Shown here piece by piece: positions 51,942 to 61,185 of a stretch of 64,000 nucleotides of DNA. Below the pieces are notes generated by a model, which searched no databases, was not told where the DNA came from, and was given only the letters and a program-made list of their open reading frames with translations. This DNA is from Psychrosphaera sp. F3M07. Lineage in GTDB: Bacteria; Pseudomonadota; Gammaproteobacteria; Enterobacterales; Alteromonadaceae. The stretch spans positions 310,001 through 374,000 of the forward strand of contig NZ_JAHKPJ010000025.1 of NCBI RefSeq assembly GCF_018860345.1, given 5' to 3'. Each line of letters opens with the position of its first letter. Within the stretch, counting starts at the first letter, position 1. The position numbers and the translations under genes were made by a program.

Positions 51942-54380
51942 TTATTTTACGTCTATATAGACACCTTTCACATTTTGATTCCTATATTCAATAGTGGTTG
52001 GTTTGGCACCGGAAACAAACTCAATAGCGGCATAACCACTAGCCATTTCTATAATACTACTGCCGGTAGGAGTGCCTTGATTCTCTATTAACTTCCCATG
52101 ACTGGTCATATTAAAAAAGTAACTGCGTTTGTTGTAATCTAATACTCGATTACCATTTTCATCGATGGCTTGCGCTTCAATTAGTTGGTTACCGTTTGCC
52201 AGTTTTTTAACGGATAAAGCAATTTTATCAACCTTGCCATGTTCACCAATTAAATAATTAACTGATATTTGATGTTTAGCATCTTCAACATTAGGAGTTC
52301 GACCAACAACAGAAAGGGTATTATCACCTTGCACAAATGGCACTTTCCACACTAAACCACCAGCAGGGAACGTAGTTGCATTACGTTGCTTCTCCCCCAA
52401 ACTATTGCCATTTAAAAACAACTCTGCCGATTCAGTATTACAATAAACACTTACATCTCTGCCTTCTTTTGGCCCATTCCTGTGTGTCCAAGTCTCTGAC
52501 TCTATATAACAAAAGGGGGTTTTGGACCAATGACTGGCAAACACATAATACGCATCTTTTGGTTTACCATTCCTGTCCACTAGCCCTTTTTGATTCATAT
52601 ACGGAATAGGATTTTCTGGACGTAATGGCGTGCCAAAGTCTTTAAATGCCCATTGTGCGTTTCCGGCAAAATTGGCAGTCGTTTCAGCAACTATGGTATG
52701 CCAATCAAATAAATCTACTGCGTAGTTTTCATTCCAGTCACTGTCTTTCGCCACACTTTGTACGACAGCTTGATTCATTGCTTCCGCAACAGACACTTGC
52801 GCACCTTGCATACCTTCTTTAGTAATCGGTGTTTCAGTATGTCGGCCCACATGACTAGATGCGCCGTATTCCATATGTAAGAATGTTGGATATTTTTCCA
52901 TGGAAGATTCAATAGCTTTTGCATATTGACCATATGCACCGCCATACCAACCGGCCCATATTGATGGAGAGAATGCATCTACGACTTCAGCACCCGGGTA
53001 GTATTTTCTGATAGTGGTAATACGGCTAGGATCTGCTTGTTTTGCTATCTTATTTAATTTAACTAAATACGGCGTGATCTTTTCAGCGTCACCACCACCT
53101 GGAAAGTCTTCTTCCCAGTACATTTCATTACCTAAAGACCAAAATGCGATGCTTGGATGATTACGGTTTTGTTTGATTTGACGCTCTAACAACGACTGAG
53201 TATTGGCTTGCCATTCTTCGCCACCCATACCACCACGACACCAAGGCAGTTCATCCCAAATAACGAGCCCTAATTCATTAGCCGCTTTGTATACTTCTGG
53301 ATCTTGAGGATAATGACCTAGGCGAACAAAGTTAGCACCCATGTCTTTAATTTGTTGCATATCTTGGCGATGTAATTCGTTTGGCATAGCAGCACCAATA
53401 CCGGCATGTTCTTCATGGCGATGGGTACCACGAATTAACATTTTTTTTCCGTTTACAAAAAAGCCTTTATTGGCACGCATTTCAAACCAACGGAAACCAA
53501 CTGGTGTATTAATGGTTTGCATAACTTGGTTATTATTGTTTAATAAAGAGACTATCAATTGATACAAGTTAGGGGCATCAGGCGACCATAATAGCGGTTG
53601 TTTTACATCCGTTAACGCAAGCTCAACAGTTTGGGAGCCTTCCTGAAGCTTTATCGTTTGATGCTGTGAACTAACTTTATTACCAGCAGGGTCGAATAAT
53701 TTATAAACTAATGTAGCGCTTTGGGCTGATAATGCATTCAACTCAGTTTTAACACTAGTTTTCGCTATGTCATCATTAACCGTTGGCGTATCCACTTGGA
53801 TATAATCAATGTAGTTAAGCGGTAAAGTTTTTAACCAAACATCACGAGTGATACCACCATGAATAAAGAAGTCTGATTTTTGAGAAGGGATTAAGTTAGG
53901 GTTATATTCGTTACTGGCACGAACATAAATCTCATTGTTTCCACTTTTATTTAATAGCTCTGTTACTTCAACTTCAAAACCTAAATAACCACCAATATGA
54001 GTAATAGCTTTTTGGCCATTAACAAATACTTCGGCTTGCATATTAACGCCTTCAAAATAGAGTTTATATCTATTGTTAGGTGACATATCTTTGATTATCA
54101 GCTGTTTTTTATACCAACTTGCGTCACGGCGATAACCTGGAGTTGAATCTACGGTATCCGTTGCATTCCACGTATGTGGCAATGACGTTTTTACCCAAGC
54201 TGTCGCTTTTTTAGCACTGGTTAAATCTTCAACATTACTCTCTAAATAAGACCAATCTTGGTTAATCAGTTGTGAACTGTCACTTTCTTGTGCCAACAGT
54301 GTATTATTAAACAAAGAGCCAATTAAGAAAGTAAGAACACACAGCTTTTTTACTATTTTATTGTCAGAATTAAAAAACAT
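51942..54380 (-). CDS. GH2 family glycoside hydrolase
   Basis: It has 812 residues with a signal peptide (about 1-30, ending LLAQE). The three-domain GH2 layout is complete: sugar-binding jelly roll (about 40-190), Ig-like domain (about 195-295) and TIM barrel (about 300-600), plus a C-terminal beta domain. The acid/base is E419 (SLGNEMYW), the nucleophile E504 (LHMEYGASS), and IRGTHRHEEH is the usual N-terminal barrel motif. It could be a beta-galactosidase or beta-glucuronidase-like exoenzyme; specificity cannot be fixed. In this locus it should remove a neutral sugar or uronate from oligosaccharides in the periplasm. It is the last gene of the operon that begins at 60193. Confidence 0.9.
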   Translation of the reverse strand: MFFNSDNKIVKKLCVLTFLIGSLFNNTLLAQESDSSQLINQDWSYLESNVEDLTSAKKATAWVKTSLPHTWNATDTVDSTPGYRRDASWYKKQLIIKDMSPNNRYKLYFEGVNMQAEVFVNGQKAITHIGGYLGFEVEVTELLNKSGNNEIYVRASNEYNPNLIPSQKSDFFIHGGITRDVWLKTLPLNYIDYIQVDTPTVNDDIAKTSVKTELNALSAQSATLVYKLFDPAGNKVSSQHQTIKLQEGSQTVELALTDVKQPLLWSPDAPNLYQLIVSLLNNNNQVMQTINTPVGFRWFEMRANKGFFVNGKKMLIRGTHRHEEHAGIGAAMPNELHRQDMQQIKDMGANFVRLGHYPQDPEVYKAANELGLVIWDELPWCRGGMGGEEWQANTQSLLERQIKQNRNHPSIAFWSLGNEMYWEEDFPGGGDAEKITPYLVKLNKIAKQADPSRITTIRKYYPGAEVVDAFSPSIWAGWYGGAYGQYAKAIESSMEKYPTFLHMEYGASSHVGRHTETPITKEGMQGAQVSVAEAMNQAVVQSVAKDSDWNENYAVDLFDWHTIVAETTANFAGNAQWAFKDFGTPLRPENPIPYMNQKGLVDRNGKPKDAYYVFASHWSKTPFCYIESETWTHRNGPKEGRDVSVYCNTESAELFLNGNSLGEKQRNATTFPAGGLVWKVPFVQGDNTLSVVGRTPNVEDAKHQISVNYLIGEHGKVDKIALSVKKLANGNQLIEAQAIDENGNRVLDYNKRSYFFNMTSHGKLIENQGTPTGSSIIEMASGYAAIEFVSGAKPTTIEYRNQNVKGVYIDVK

Positions 54381-54447
54381 ACCTGAACCTATCTTATAAA
54401 TAATTAATTGTTACCAACCTTGGTAGTTGGCAACATTTAGAAAACCC
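54381..54447. promoter_or_regulatory. Palindrome between kduD and the GH2 gene
   Basis: TACCAACCTTGGTA (within 54411-54424) is an inverted repeat with outward orientation compared with the 19-bp operators. It may be a divergent regulator site or a small stem; evidence is limited. Confidence 0.3.
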
Positions 54448-55221
54448 TTAACGAGCCATCCATCCACCATCAACTAATAACACATGGCCATTTACATACT
54501 GCGACGCATTACTAGATAAAAATACCACGGCTCCAGCCAAATCTTCAGGCTGCCCCCATTTACCAGCAGGGATCCGCGCCGAAATGCTTTTTTGTCTTTC
54601 TTCGTCTTGTCGTATGTTAAAGGTATTGTCGGTTTCAAAATAACCAGGCGCAATTGCGTTAACCTGGATGTTTGAATTTGCCCATTCATTCGCGAGTGCT
54701 TTAGTTAACTGGGCTACACCGCCTTTACTTGCTGCATATGCAGGCACAGTGATGCCACCAGAAAAACTTAACAAAGACGCTATATTAATGATCTTGCCTG
54801 AATTCTGTTCCAACATGTGTTTGCCCACTTCACGGCAAAAACGGAACACACCATTTAAGTTTACATTGATCACTTCCATCCAATCTTCATCAGAAAATTC
54901 ATGGGCAGGAGCGCGTTTAATGGTTCCAGCGTTATTAACCAAAACATCAACTTTGCCTAATTTGGCTATGGTGTCAGCAACGACTTGTTTGATTTGCTCA
55001 CCATCCGCTTGATCACAACCTAACGCCAAGTGTTTAATATTTTTTGCTGCCAACAACTCAACTGTATCCTTTAGGTTATCCACTTTAGAACCAACCACGA
55101 CCACTGTTGCGCCAGATTCGCCAAGCGCTAATGCCATTGCTTGGCCTAAACCACGAGTTGCCCCAGTAACTATGGCAACTTTGTTATCCAAGCCAAACAT
55201 ATTTTCTAAATAAGCATTCAT
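54448..55221 (-). CDS. kduD: 2-deoxy-D-gluconate/2-keto-3-deoxygluconate dehydrogenase
   Basis: This is a 257-residue classical SDR. Cofactor motif TGATRGLG (19-26), NNAG (about 96-99), the catalytic Ser and YAASK (about 163-167) are all present. KduD reduces DKII from KduI to KDG. Its start overlaps the GH105 stop by one base, so they are co-translated. A DEH-reductase role as in some SDR enzymes is an alternative, but the partner KduI supports KduD. Confidence 0.92.
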   Translation of the reverse strand: MNAYLENMFGLDNKVAIVTGATRGLGQAMALALGESGATVVVVGSKVDNLKDTVELLAAKNIKHLALGCDQADGEQIKQVVADTIAKLGKVDVLVNNAGTIKRAPAHEFSDEDWMEVINVNLNGVFRFCREVGKHMLEQNSGKIINIASLLSFSGGITVPAYAASKGGVAQLTKALANEWANSNIQVNAIAPGYFETDNTFNIRQDEERQKSISARIPAGKWGQPEDLAGAVVFLSSNASQYVNGHVLLVDGGWMAR

Positions 55222-56471
55222 TACTTTTGTTCCGTATTAACTAATTTATAGACTTCTGCTGCGGCTAATAATAATGCGCCGGTGCCATATAACTGGGTAT
55301 CATCTTTGGTGGCTGAGCCCGGTGCAAAGGCCACCTGTTGAACCCAACCTAATTTACCGTTTGGCTGCACACTATCCACTAATGACTGCCAACCTAAATC
55401 AATCGCTTTTAAGTTAGTTTGTGTTTTTGGCAAAATACCATTATTTACGCCCCAAGCCATTGCATAAATCAATAAACCTGTACCACTAGATTCAGGCGTT
55501 GAATTCGTTTCAGTTTCTAACAATGATGAAGGCCAGCTACCATCTTTTTGTTGTAATTTGATTAAACGGTCAGACATTGAGGTATAAAGATCAACGTATT
55601 TTTGTCTATGTTGGTAATCCAGTGGCATAGCTTCTAATACGCGAGCGATACCTGCTAACACCCAACCATTACCACGTCCCCAATAAATTAGACGACCTTT
55701 TGAATCTTTACGATCAAAGTAACGACTATCGCGTAAATACAATTGTTCATCAGTATTAAACAAATATTCCGTGGTAGCCCAAAACTCTTGATTCATGAAA
55801 TCTAAGTACTCATTGTTGCCCGTTAGTACCGCTAATTTAGTCCAAACTGGTGGGGCCATAAATATAGCGTCAGCCCAACACCAACGAACGGTACAAATTG
55901 GATCGTGGAATACACGCCCATTGGCGACTTCTTTGAATTTTTTGTCGTCATCAAATAATAAAGAAGTATTTTTAGGGGCCGCTAATACTTGATCAAACAT
56001 AGAGGTTAAATGAGCGATTTTTGATTTATCGCCATCTTGTTCATATAAATCAATGTAAACACTACCAATCGCGTGATCATCTGCATGATAAACACGAGGT
56101 CCTAAGGTCCAGTCGTTTAATTTAGCCATGTTGATCGTGGCTTGTTTGTATTCATTTTGCTTAGTGACATCAGCCCATGCTAATAAACCAATATCAAAAG
56201 TCGCGTACATCCATCCTTGTGGAATACCACTAGCACGACCTTCACGTCTCATCATATTTGAGCGAATATCAAACTGACTTAACTGCCAATCTGCTACTTG
56301 ATCTGCAACTTTTTTAATATCAGCTGATTTTAATGATGATGAGAAAGACATATCGCTCACCACAGGCGCTTGATAAGGGACCACATCAATAGTTGAGTTG
56401 TTTTGAGCAAAGCCTGTGGTTGAAACCAATGCAGGAACAATACATAGCCATTTAAAACGTTTTAAGTTCAT
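55221..56471 (-). CDS. GH105 unsaturated uronyl hydrolase
   Basis: It has 416 residues with a signal peptide (about 1-22, ending GFAQ). The (alpha/alpha)6-barrel family motifs include WMYATFDIGLLAW (87-99), RVYHADDHAIG (126-136), and the catalytic D201 in RWCWADAIFMAPP. It hydrates the double bond and releases the unsaturated glucuronyl or galacturonyl residue from oligosaccharide ends. Its product enters the KduI/KduD branch encoded around it. GH105 in TonB-type marine loci is linked to ulvan or rhamnogalacturonan use. It sits between dctM and kduD. Confidence 0.93.
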   Translation of the reverse strand: MNLKRFKWLCIVPALVSTTGFAQNNSTIDVVPYQAPVVSDMSFSSSLKSADIKKVADQVADWQLSQFDIRSNMMRREGRASGIPQGWMYATFDIGLLAWADVTKQNEYKQATINMAKLNDWTLGPRVYHADDHAIGSVYIDLYEQDGDKSKIAHLTSMFDQVLAAPKNTSLLFDDDKKFKEVANGRVFHDPICTVRWCWADAIFMAPPVWTKLAVLTGNNEYLDFMNQEFWATTEYLFNTDEQLYLRDSRYFDRKDSKGRLIYWGRGNGWVLAGIARVLEAMPLDYQHRQKYVDLYTSMSDRLIKLQQKDGSWPSSLLETETNSTPESSGTGLLIYAMAWGVNNGILPKTQTNLKAIDLGWQSLVDSVQPNGKLGWVQQVAFAPGSATKDDTQLYGTGALLLAAAEVYKLVNTEQK

Positions 56472-56490
56472 AAGTTTTTCCTTAATAGGA

Positions 56491-57783
56491 TTAAATTAAA
56501 TCTAAAAGTTGAGGTAAAAATTCGCTAATGGCAGGGAACATAGTCACCAGGACCAAAGCTGCAATCATGGCCGCATATAGCGGTAAAATAGGTTTAATAA
56601 TTTCACTGATATTAACTTTACCTATACTGCAGCCTACAAATAAGACACTACCCACAGGAGGCGTACACAAACCTATGGATAAATTAAGGATCATCATGAT
56701 GCCAAAATGCAGTGGCGAAATCCCCAATGACTCAGCTACCGGTAAAAATATAGGCGTGAAGATTAACACTGCTGGTGTCATGTCCATAAAGGTGCCAATT
56801 AACAACAAGGTCAAATTAATAATGAGTAAAATAACTAGCGGATTGTCAGATAAATCCAATAATGTTTCGCTTAGAGTTTGAGGGATAGACTCATAGGACA
56901 TCATCCAAGACATGGCCGATGATGCGCCAATCAGTAACATTACTATAGCTGTGGTATTAACCGCTTTTAATAACAGTGGATATAAGTCTTCAACTTTTAA
57001 TTGTTTGTAAAAAACTAGCGACAATATTAAAGAATAAAGAACCGCAATGGCACCCGCTTCGGTCGGGGTAAATACACCTCCAATAATACCGCCAATAATA
57101 AGTACAATTAACATCAAGCTTGGAATAGCACCAAATAATGCGGGCCAAAAGTCTTCAATTTGGTCACTTGCCAATGGTTTAATACCCTGCTTTCTCACGT
57201 ACATTGCACTAGCCGCAATCAGTAATAAGGTCACTAATAGCCCAGGTAAATAACCAGCAATGAACAAAGCAGCAATGGATACCCCACCACTGGCTAAAGA
57301 GTAAATGATTAAGATGTTGCTCGGTGGTATTAACATCCCAGTTGTTGCAGCCGTCACAGTGACAGCCGTACTAAACGGTTTGTCGTAACCTTCTTTTTTC
57401 ATCGCTGGGATCATAAATCCACCAATGGCTGAAGTAGCCGCTACGGCAGAACCAGAGATTGAACCAAACAGAGCACAAGAAATAACATTTACAAACGCCA
57501 GTCCACCAGGCAAACGACCAACTAATACTTTAGCAAAAGCAATTAATCGTGCCGCAATGCCACCTTGTCCCATTAAATATCCAGAGACGATAAAAAATGG
57601 AATAGCTAATAACGCAAAACTATCAATACCTGCCGCTAATCGTTGCGCTATTGTGGTTAACGCAGGCAAAGAGTCTATGGTAGCTAACATAGTCACTAAC
57701 GTAGCGAATATAATGGCTAACGCTATTGGTAAATTGATCAATAATAATATGGTAAAAATACCAAATAATAATGCACTACTCAT
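56491..57783 (-). CDS. dctM: TRAP transporter large permease subunit
   Basis: This 430-residue DctM-type protein has about 12 membrane helices. Family segments GSISGSAVAATSAIGGFMIPAM (about 111-132) and LIPPSNILIIYSLASG (about 150-165), and the later PTEAGAIA are typical. Together with DctQ and DctP it imports an organic acid using a sodium gradient; in this operon the cargo is probably a uronate or unsaturated uronate. Its start overlaps dctQ by eight bases. Confidence 0.93.
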   Translation of the reverse strand: MSSALLFGIFTILLLINLPIALAIIFATLVTMLATIDSLPALTTIAQRLAAGIDSFALLAIPFFIVSGYLMGQGGIAARLIAFAKVLVGRLPGGLAFVNVISCALFGSISGSAVAATSAIGGFMIPAMKKEGYDKPFSTAVTVTAATTGMLIPPSNILIIYSLASGGVSIAALFIAGYLPGLLVTLLLIAASAMYVRKQGIKPLASDQIEDFWPALFGAIPSLMLIVLIIGGIIGGVFTPTEAGAIAVLYSLILSLVFYKQLKVEDLYPLLLKAVNTTAIVMLLIGASSAMSWMMSYESIPQTLSETLLDLSDNPLVILLIINLTLLLIGTFMDMTPAVLIFTPIFLPVAESLGISPLHFGIMMILNLSIGLCTPPVGSVLFVGCSIGKVNISEIIKPILPLYAAMIAALVLVTMFPAISEFLPQLLDLI

Positions 57784-58282
57784 CGTTACTCTCCGGTGAA
57801 GTATTGGTTAGCGGATTTTGCAGAAAAAAGTGCAAACTATATAACAAGAACAACAAACCACTTGCTGGGATCACTGTGTAAACAAAGGCCATTGGCACAT
57901 CTAGTACTGGTGAGTGTTGACCTAACAACCAAGTTAAATAAACTAAATTACTGCCACCTATTATCAAGACCAGAATGGCAAAAATAGCCACCAGCACACA
58001 AGAGAACTTATGAATACGCACTTGATTTTTTAATGACATGTTTCTAACTAGAAGATTAAAACCTAAATGACTCTGTTCACGGTACGCATAAGCCCCACCT
58101 AACAAACTTACCCATATCAATAAAAAACGAGCAACTTCCTCAGTAAAAGAGCTAGGTTGCGGCAAAATGAATCTGGTTAATACCTGCCAAGTAACGTCCA
58201 CGACTAAAGCAGCCATCATGACGGCTAATACAACCCGTAACACGGAATCTAATCTATTCACTAAATCATTAATAAACTTCAT
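57776..58282 (-). CDS. dctQ: TRAP transporter small permease subunit
   Basis: It has 168 residues and four membrane helices. The DctQ-type segment QPSSFTEEVARFLLIWVSLLGGAYAYRE (about 37-64) is diagnostic. Its start overlaps the DctP stop by four bases. It pairs with the large permease to form the TRAP membrane unit. Confidence 0.93.
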   Translation of the reverse strand: MKFINDLVNRLDSVLRVVLAVMMAALVVDVTWQVLTRFILPQPSSFTEEVARFLLIWVSLLGGAYAYREQSHLGFNLLVRNMSLKNQVRIHKFSCVLVAIFAILVLIIGGSNLVYLTWLLGQHSPVLDVPMAFVYTVIPASGLLFLLYSLHFFLQNPLTNTSPESNDE

Positions 58283-59286
58283 GGTTTACCCTTATTCGAG
58301 ATAATCGCCGAGATCAAAGGTTGAAATTTTGTCTGTTCAAACTTTTTATAAATCGGCGCGACACTTTTTTGAAATAATGATTTGTCGGCCGTTAAAACTT
58401 GCACGCCCGCTTCTTGTACTTTTTGTAATGCCATATCGGTGGACTGTGCCCATAACTCTTTTTGATATTCTGTCGCTGCCGACATAGCTTGGGATAACCA
58501 TTGCTGCTGCTGTTCAGATAAGTTATTCCACATGTGAGTACCTATAATAATAACGTCTGGAATAGAGGTGTGTTCGTCTAACAGGTAATATTTGCTGACT
58601 TCGTAATGTTTAGAATAGAAAAAACTCGGTGGGTTGTTTTCTGCGCCTTCAACGATACCTTGCTGTAGAGCAGTATATAACTCACCCCAACTAACAGGCG
58701 TGGCCGCACCGCCCATGGTATTAACCATGTCTACTGCACTTTGACTATTCATCACTCGAATTTTTAATCCGGCTAAATCATCTGGCTTAGTGACTTTATT
58801 ACCTGTGGTATAAAAACTGCGACTACCAGCATCGAAATAACCTAATCCTTTAACTCGGTATGGGGTGCCTGCATCAAGCAGTTGTTGGCCGATTTCACCT
58901 GATAATATGTGCCAGAAGTGATCTTTATCGTCAAACAAATAAGGCAAACTAAACACTTTCATTTCTGGCACAAAAGCTTCTAAAGAGCTAGCTGATACTT
59001 TGGTCATGCCCATGCTACCAATTTGGATTAGTTCTAAGATTTCACGTTCTGAGCCTAATTGTCCCGATGGGAATATGACTAAGTCCATTTTACCATCGGA
59101 TAAACGTTGTAATTCTTCATTCATAAACACTAATGCTAAATGAACTGGATGTTGAATATCTAAACCATGAGCTAAACGAATTGTTTTTTTGTGGTGCTGT
59201 TCACTTTCACAACCAAATAAAAAACTGGATAACATTAGCAATGTTATCGATTTAAGTATTACGTTTTTAATCATTCCCTTAAACAT
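58279..59286 (-). CDS. dctP: TRAP transporter substrate-binding lipoprotein
   Basis: It has 335 residues. The lipobox FLFGC (Cys26) shows it is a lipid-anchored form of the usually soluble DctP. The DctP family pattern includes GQLGSEREILELIQIGSMGMT (about 70-90) and LKIRVMNSQSAVDMVNTMGG (about 169-188), the latter with the conserved Arg that binds the ligand carboxylate. GGGG before ATG 59286 supports this start, which overlaps the end of the kinase gene. The ligand is probably a uronate-type acid. Confidence 0.92.
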   Translation of the reverse strand: MFKGMIKNVILKSITLLMLSSFLFGCESEQHHKKTIRLAHGLDIQHPVHLALVFMNEELQRLSDGKMDLVIFPSGQLGSEREILELIQIGSMGMTKVSASSLEAFVPEMKVFSLPYLFDDKDHFWHILSGEIGQQLLDAGTPYRVKGLGYFDAGSRSFYTTGNKVTKPDDLAGLKIRVMNSQSAVDMVNTMGGAATPVSWGELYTALQQGIVEGAENNPPSFFYSKHYEVSKYYLLDEHTSIPDVIIIGTHMWNNLSEQQQQWLSQAMSAATEYQKELWAQSTDMALQKVQEAGVQVLTADKSLFQKSVAPIYKKFEQTKFQPLISAIISNKGKP

Positions 59287-60193
59287 TATTAGCCCCTGTT
59301 AAATCGATAGATTTATCTATAATGGCGCCTTTATGCATGATCACGATACTGGCACAAATTTGCGCATCATTGACACATTGATGCGGCGTCTTACCCTTTA
59401 ACTTAGCCGCTAAATATGCACCATTAAATGAATCACCTGCTGCCGTGGTATCTACAGGTTTGACAACTGACGGTAAAGATATGGTTGAGGTGAGTTCATT
59501 TACATATAATAAACAACCTGACTCTCCATTTTTTATCACGACTTCTCGGACTCCAGCGTTTATCCATTTAACTAAACATTCATCGGGCGTATGCTCACCA
59601 TACATAGACACTTCGTCATCAAAACTTATTAAGGCAATGTCTGTATGTGCCATCATAGTTTTAAACACAGCTTGTGCATCATCTACACTTTTCCAGTTTC
59701 TTAAACGATAGTTATTGTCAAATACCACAATGCCACCTTTAGCTCTGAAGTGCTGTAAACACGAAAATAGTTGTTGTAAATCTGATTGGTTATATAACGA
59801 TAAAGTAATGCCGCTTAAGAAGATAAGGTCAAACGTATGCAGTTGATGTAATACATCTGGGAATTGACTGATCAGTTGCCGAGCTGGAGCATGTTGACGC
59901 CAATAATGGAAATAACGTTCGCCGTTTTGATCATTGTTAATAATGTATAAACCTGGCATTTGATTAGCTATGGTTCGGACATAAGAGATCCCCACACCTT
60001 CAGCTTGCCACTGTTCAAGCATAGTATTGCTATAGATATCATCGCCTAATGCGGTAAAGTACTCTGCTTTACCACCAAGCCGAGAATAATATATCGCGGT
60101 ATTTAAGGTATCACCGCCATAACTCATCGTGTATCTTTTCTCAGAGTCTGCACTTAGCTCCAACATACATTCACCTATTATCGCAACTTTCAC
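59279..60193 (-). CDS. kdgK: 2-keto-3-deoxygluconate kinase, second-locus copy
   Basis: This 304-residue PfkB-family kinase has substrate-side GGDTLNTA (26-33), FDNNYR (158-163) and C-terminal DTTAAGDSFNGAY (248-260) with catalytic D254. It makes KDPG from KDG supplied by KduD and the UxaC/UxuB branch. It is the first gene of a long overlapping minus-strand operon (kdgK-dctP-dctQ-dctM-GH105-kduD-GH2). The 19-bp operator is 47 bp before the start. It is diverged from the alginate-locus kdgK but keeps all family motifs. Confidence 0.92.
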   Translation of the reverse strand: MKVAIIGECMLELSADSEKRYTMSYGGDTLNTAIYYSRLGGKAEYFTALGDDIYSNTMLEQWQAEGVGISYVRTIANQMPGLYIINNDQNGERYFHYWRQHAPARQLISQFPDVLHQLHTFDLIFLSGITLSLYNQSDLQQLFSCLQHFRAKGGIVVFDNNYRLRNWKSVDDAQAVFKTMMAHTDIALISFDDEVSMYGEHTPDECLVKWINAGVREVVIKNGESGCLLYVNELTSTISLPSVVKPVDTTAAGDSFNGAYLAAKLKGKTPHQCVNDAQICASIVIMHKGAIIDKSIDLTGANNV

Positions 60194-60239
60194 TATTCAC
60201 CTACTTATTTTTATACTGCATAATTAACACTTGCATAAT

Positions 60240-60258
60240 TGGTCATGCCACCTTACCA
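60240..60258. promoter_or_regulatory. Second-regulon operator, copy 3 (kdgK-TRAP-GH105 operon)
   Basis: TGGTCATGCCACCTTACCA has a core identical to the copies at 45749 and 51861 except for two arm positions. It lies between the divergent kdgK operon and the GntR2 gene and so could control both. Confidence 0.7.
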
Positions 60259-60411
60259 TCATTCCATACTACCAACTAAAACATTTATAACGCAACCATA
60301 AATTTCAAGTAATTTAATAACTATATTGGTGTGTTGATTGATAAAATGTTTGTTTGACTGAGCTAAGGCTTATAGACTGTCTCAGCGTTAACCGTTTTCA
60401 GTGAGAGGGAT

Positions 60412-61125
60412 ATGGAATTACAAGCAATTAAAACCGATAGACTTTATGTAAAAGTTGCAGCTCAATTATCGCAACTGGTCAATGATGGCCTAATTTTACC
60501 TGGTAGTCGTCTACCTTCTGAAAGAGAGTTAGCTGAAAAACTAAGCGTTAGTAGACCGACGATTAGAGAAGCAATGATCGCATTAGAGTTATCAGGCATT
60601 GTGGAAATTAGAACTGGCTCTGGTATTTATGTAACAGCTAAAAAGCCTTTCCTTGCAATAGAAGATAAAGGCATAGGCCCGTTTGAGATTTTAGAAATTA
60701 GGGCAATTATTGAATCAGAAGCTTGTGCATTAGCAGCTAGGCATATTACTGATGATCAAATTGCTGAATTAAAACAAGCTATTGCTGAGATGGAAGAAGA
60801 AGAAAAGCGCCCTGATGCATCTGAAAAATCTGATTGGAAATTCCATAACATTATTGCATCAGCCACCCAAAACAGTGCTATTTCCTCGGTCGTAAACTGG
60901 CTTTGGGAATTAAGAAGTAAATCTGACTTAAGTTCTGCATTTGCTTCGCGATTGCGTGCTGAAGGCGTTCACCCTTCAATCCAAGATCATAAAACTATTG
61001 TGGCAGCATTAGAAAAACGCGATGAGAAAAAAGCCAAAGCGGCCATGCAGAAACATATTGAAAATGCGACCGCAGCAGCATCAACTTATTTTGATAATGA
61101 CCCGTTTAGTAAAATAAAGTTATAA
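60412..61125 (+). CDS. GntR/FadR-subfamily regulator of the second uronate locus
   Basis: It has 237 residues. The winged helix-turn-helix (about 7-75) contains LPSERELAEKLSVSRPTIREA. The FCD effector domain (about 90-225) has D141 and H145 (DWKFHN) as putative metal ligands. It is a diverged paralogue of the alginate regulator and is most like UxuR/ExuR-type uronate regulators. It is divergent from the kdgK operon. The 19-bp palindromes at 45749, 51861 and 60240 are predicted targets because they flank only genes of this locus. The effector is probably a uronate or KDG-type intermediate. Confidence 0.9.
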   Translation: MELQAIKTDRLYVKVAAQLSQLVNDGLILPGSRLPSERELAEKLSVSRPTIREAMIALELSGIVEIRTGSGIYVTAKKPFLAIEDKGIGPFEILEIRAIIESEACALAARHITDDQIAELKQAIAEMEEEEKRPDASEKSDWKFHNIIASATQNSAISSVVNWLWELRSKSDLSSAFASRLRAEGVHPSIQDHKTIVAALEKRDEKKAKAAMQKHIENATAAASTYFDNDPFSKIKL

Positions 61126-61131
61126 ACAAAA

Positions 61132-61175
61132 AACGTATCTAGTTCGGTAAACATAACCGCATTAGATACGTTATT
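61132..61175. terminator. Bidirectional hairpin between GntR2 and uxuB
   Basis: AACGTATCTA/TAGATACGTT forms a 10-bp stem (61132-61141 and 61163-61172) with an internal CGGT/ACCG hairpin. Short A and T tracts on both sides suit two convergent transcripts. Confidence 0.75.
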
Positions 61176-61185
61176 TTATCTAACT

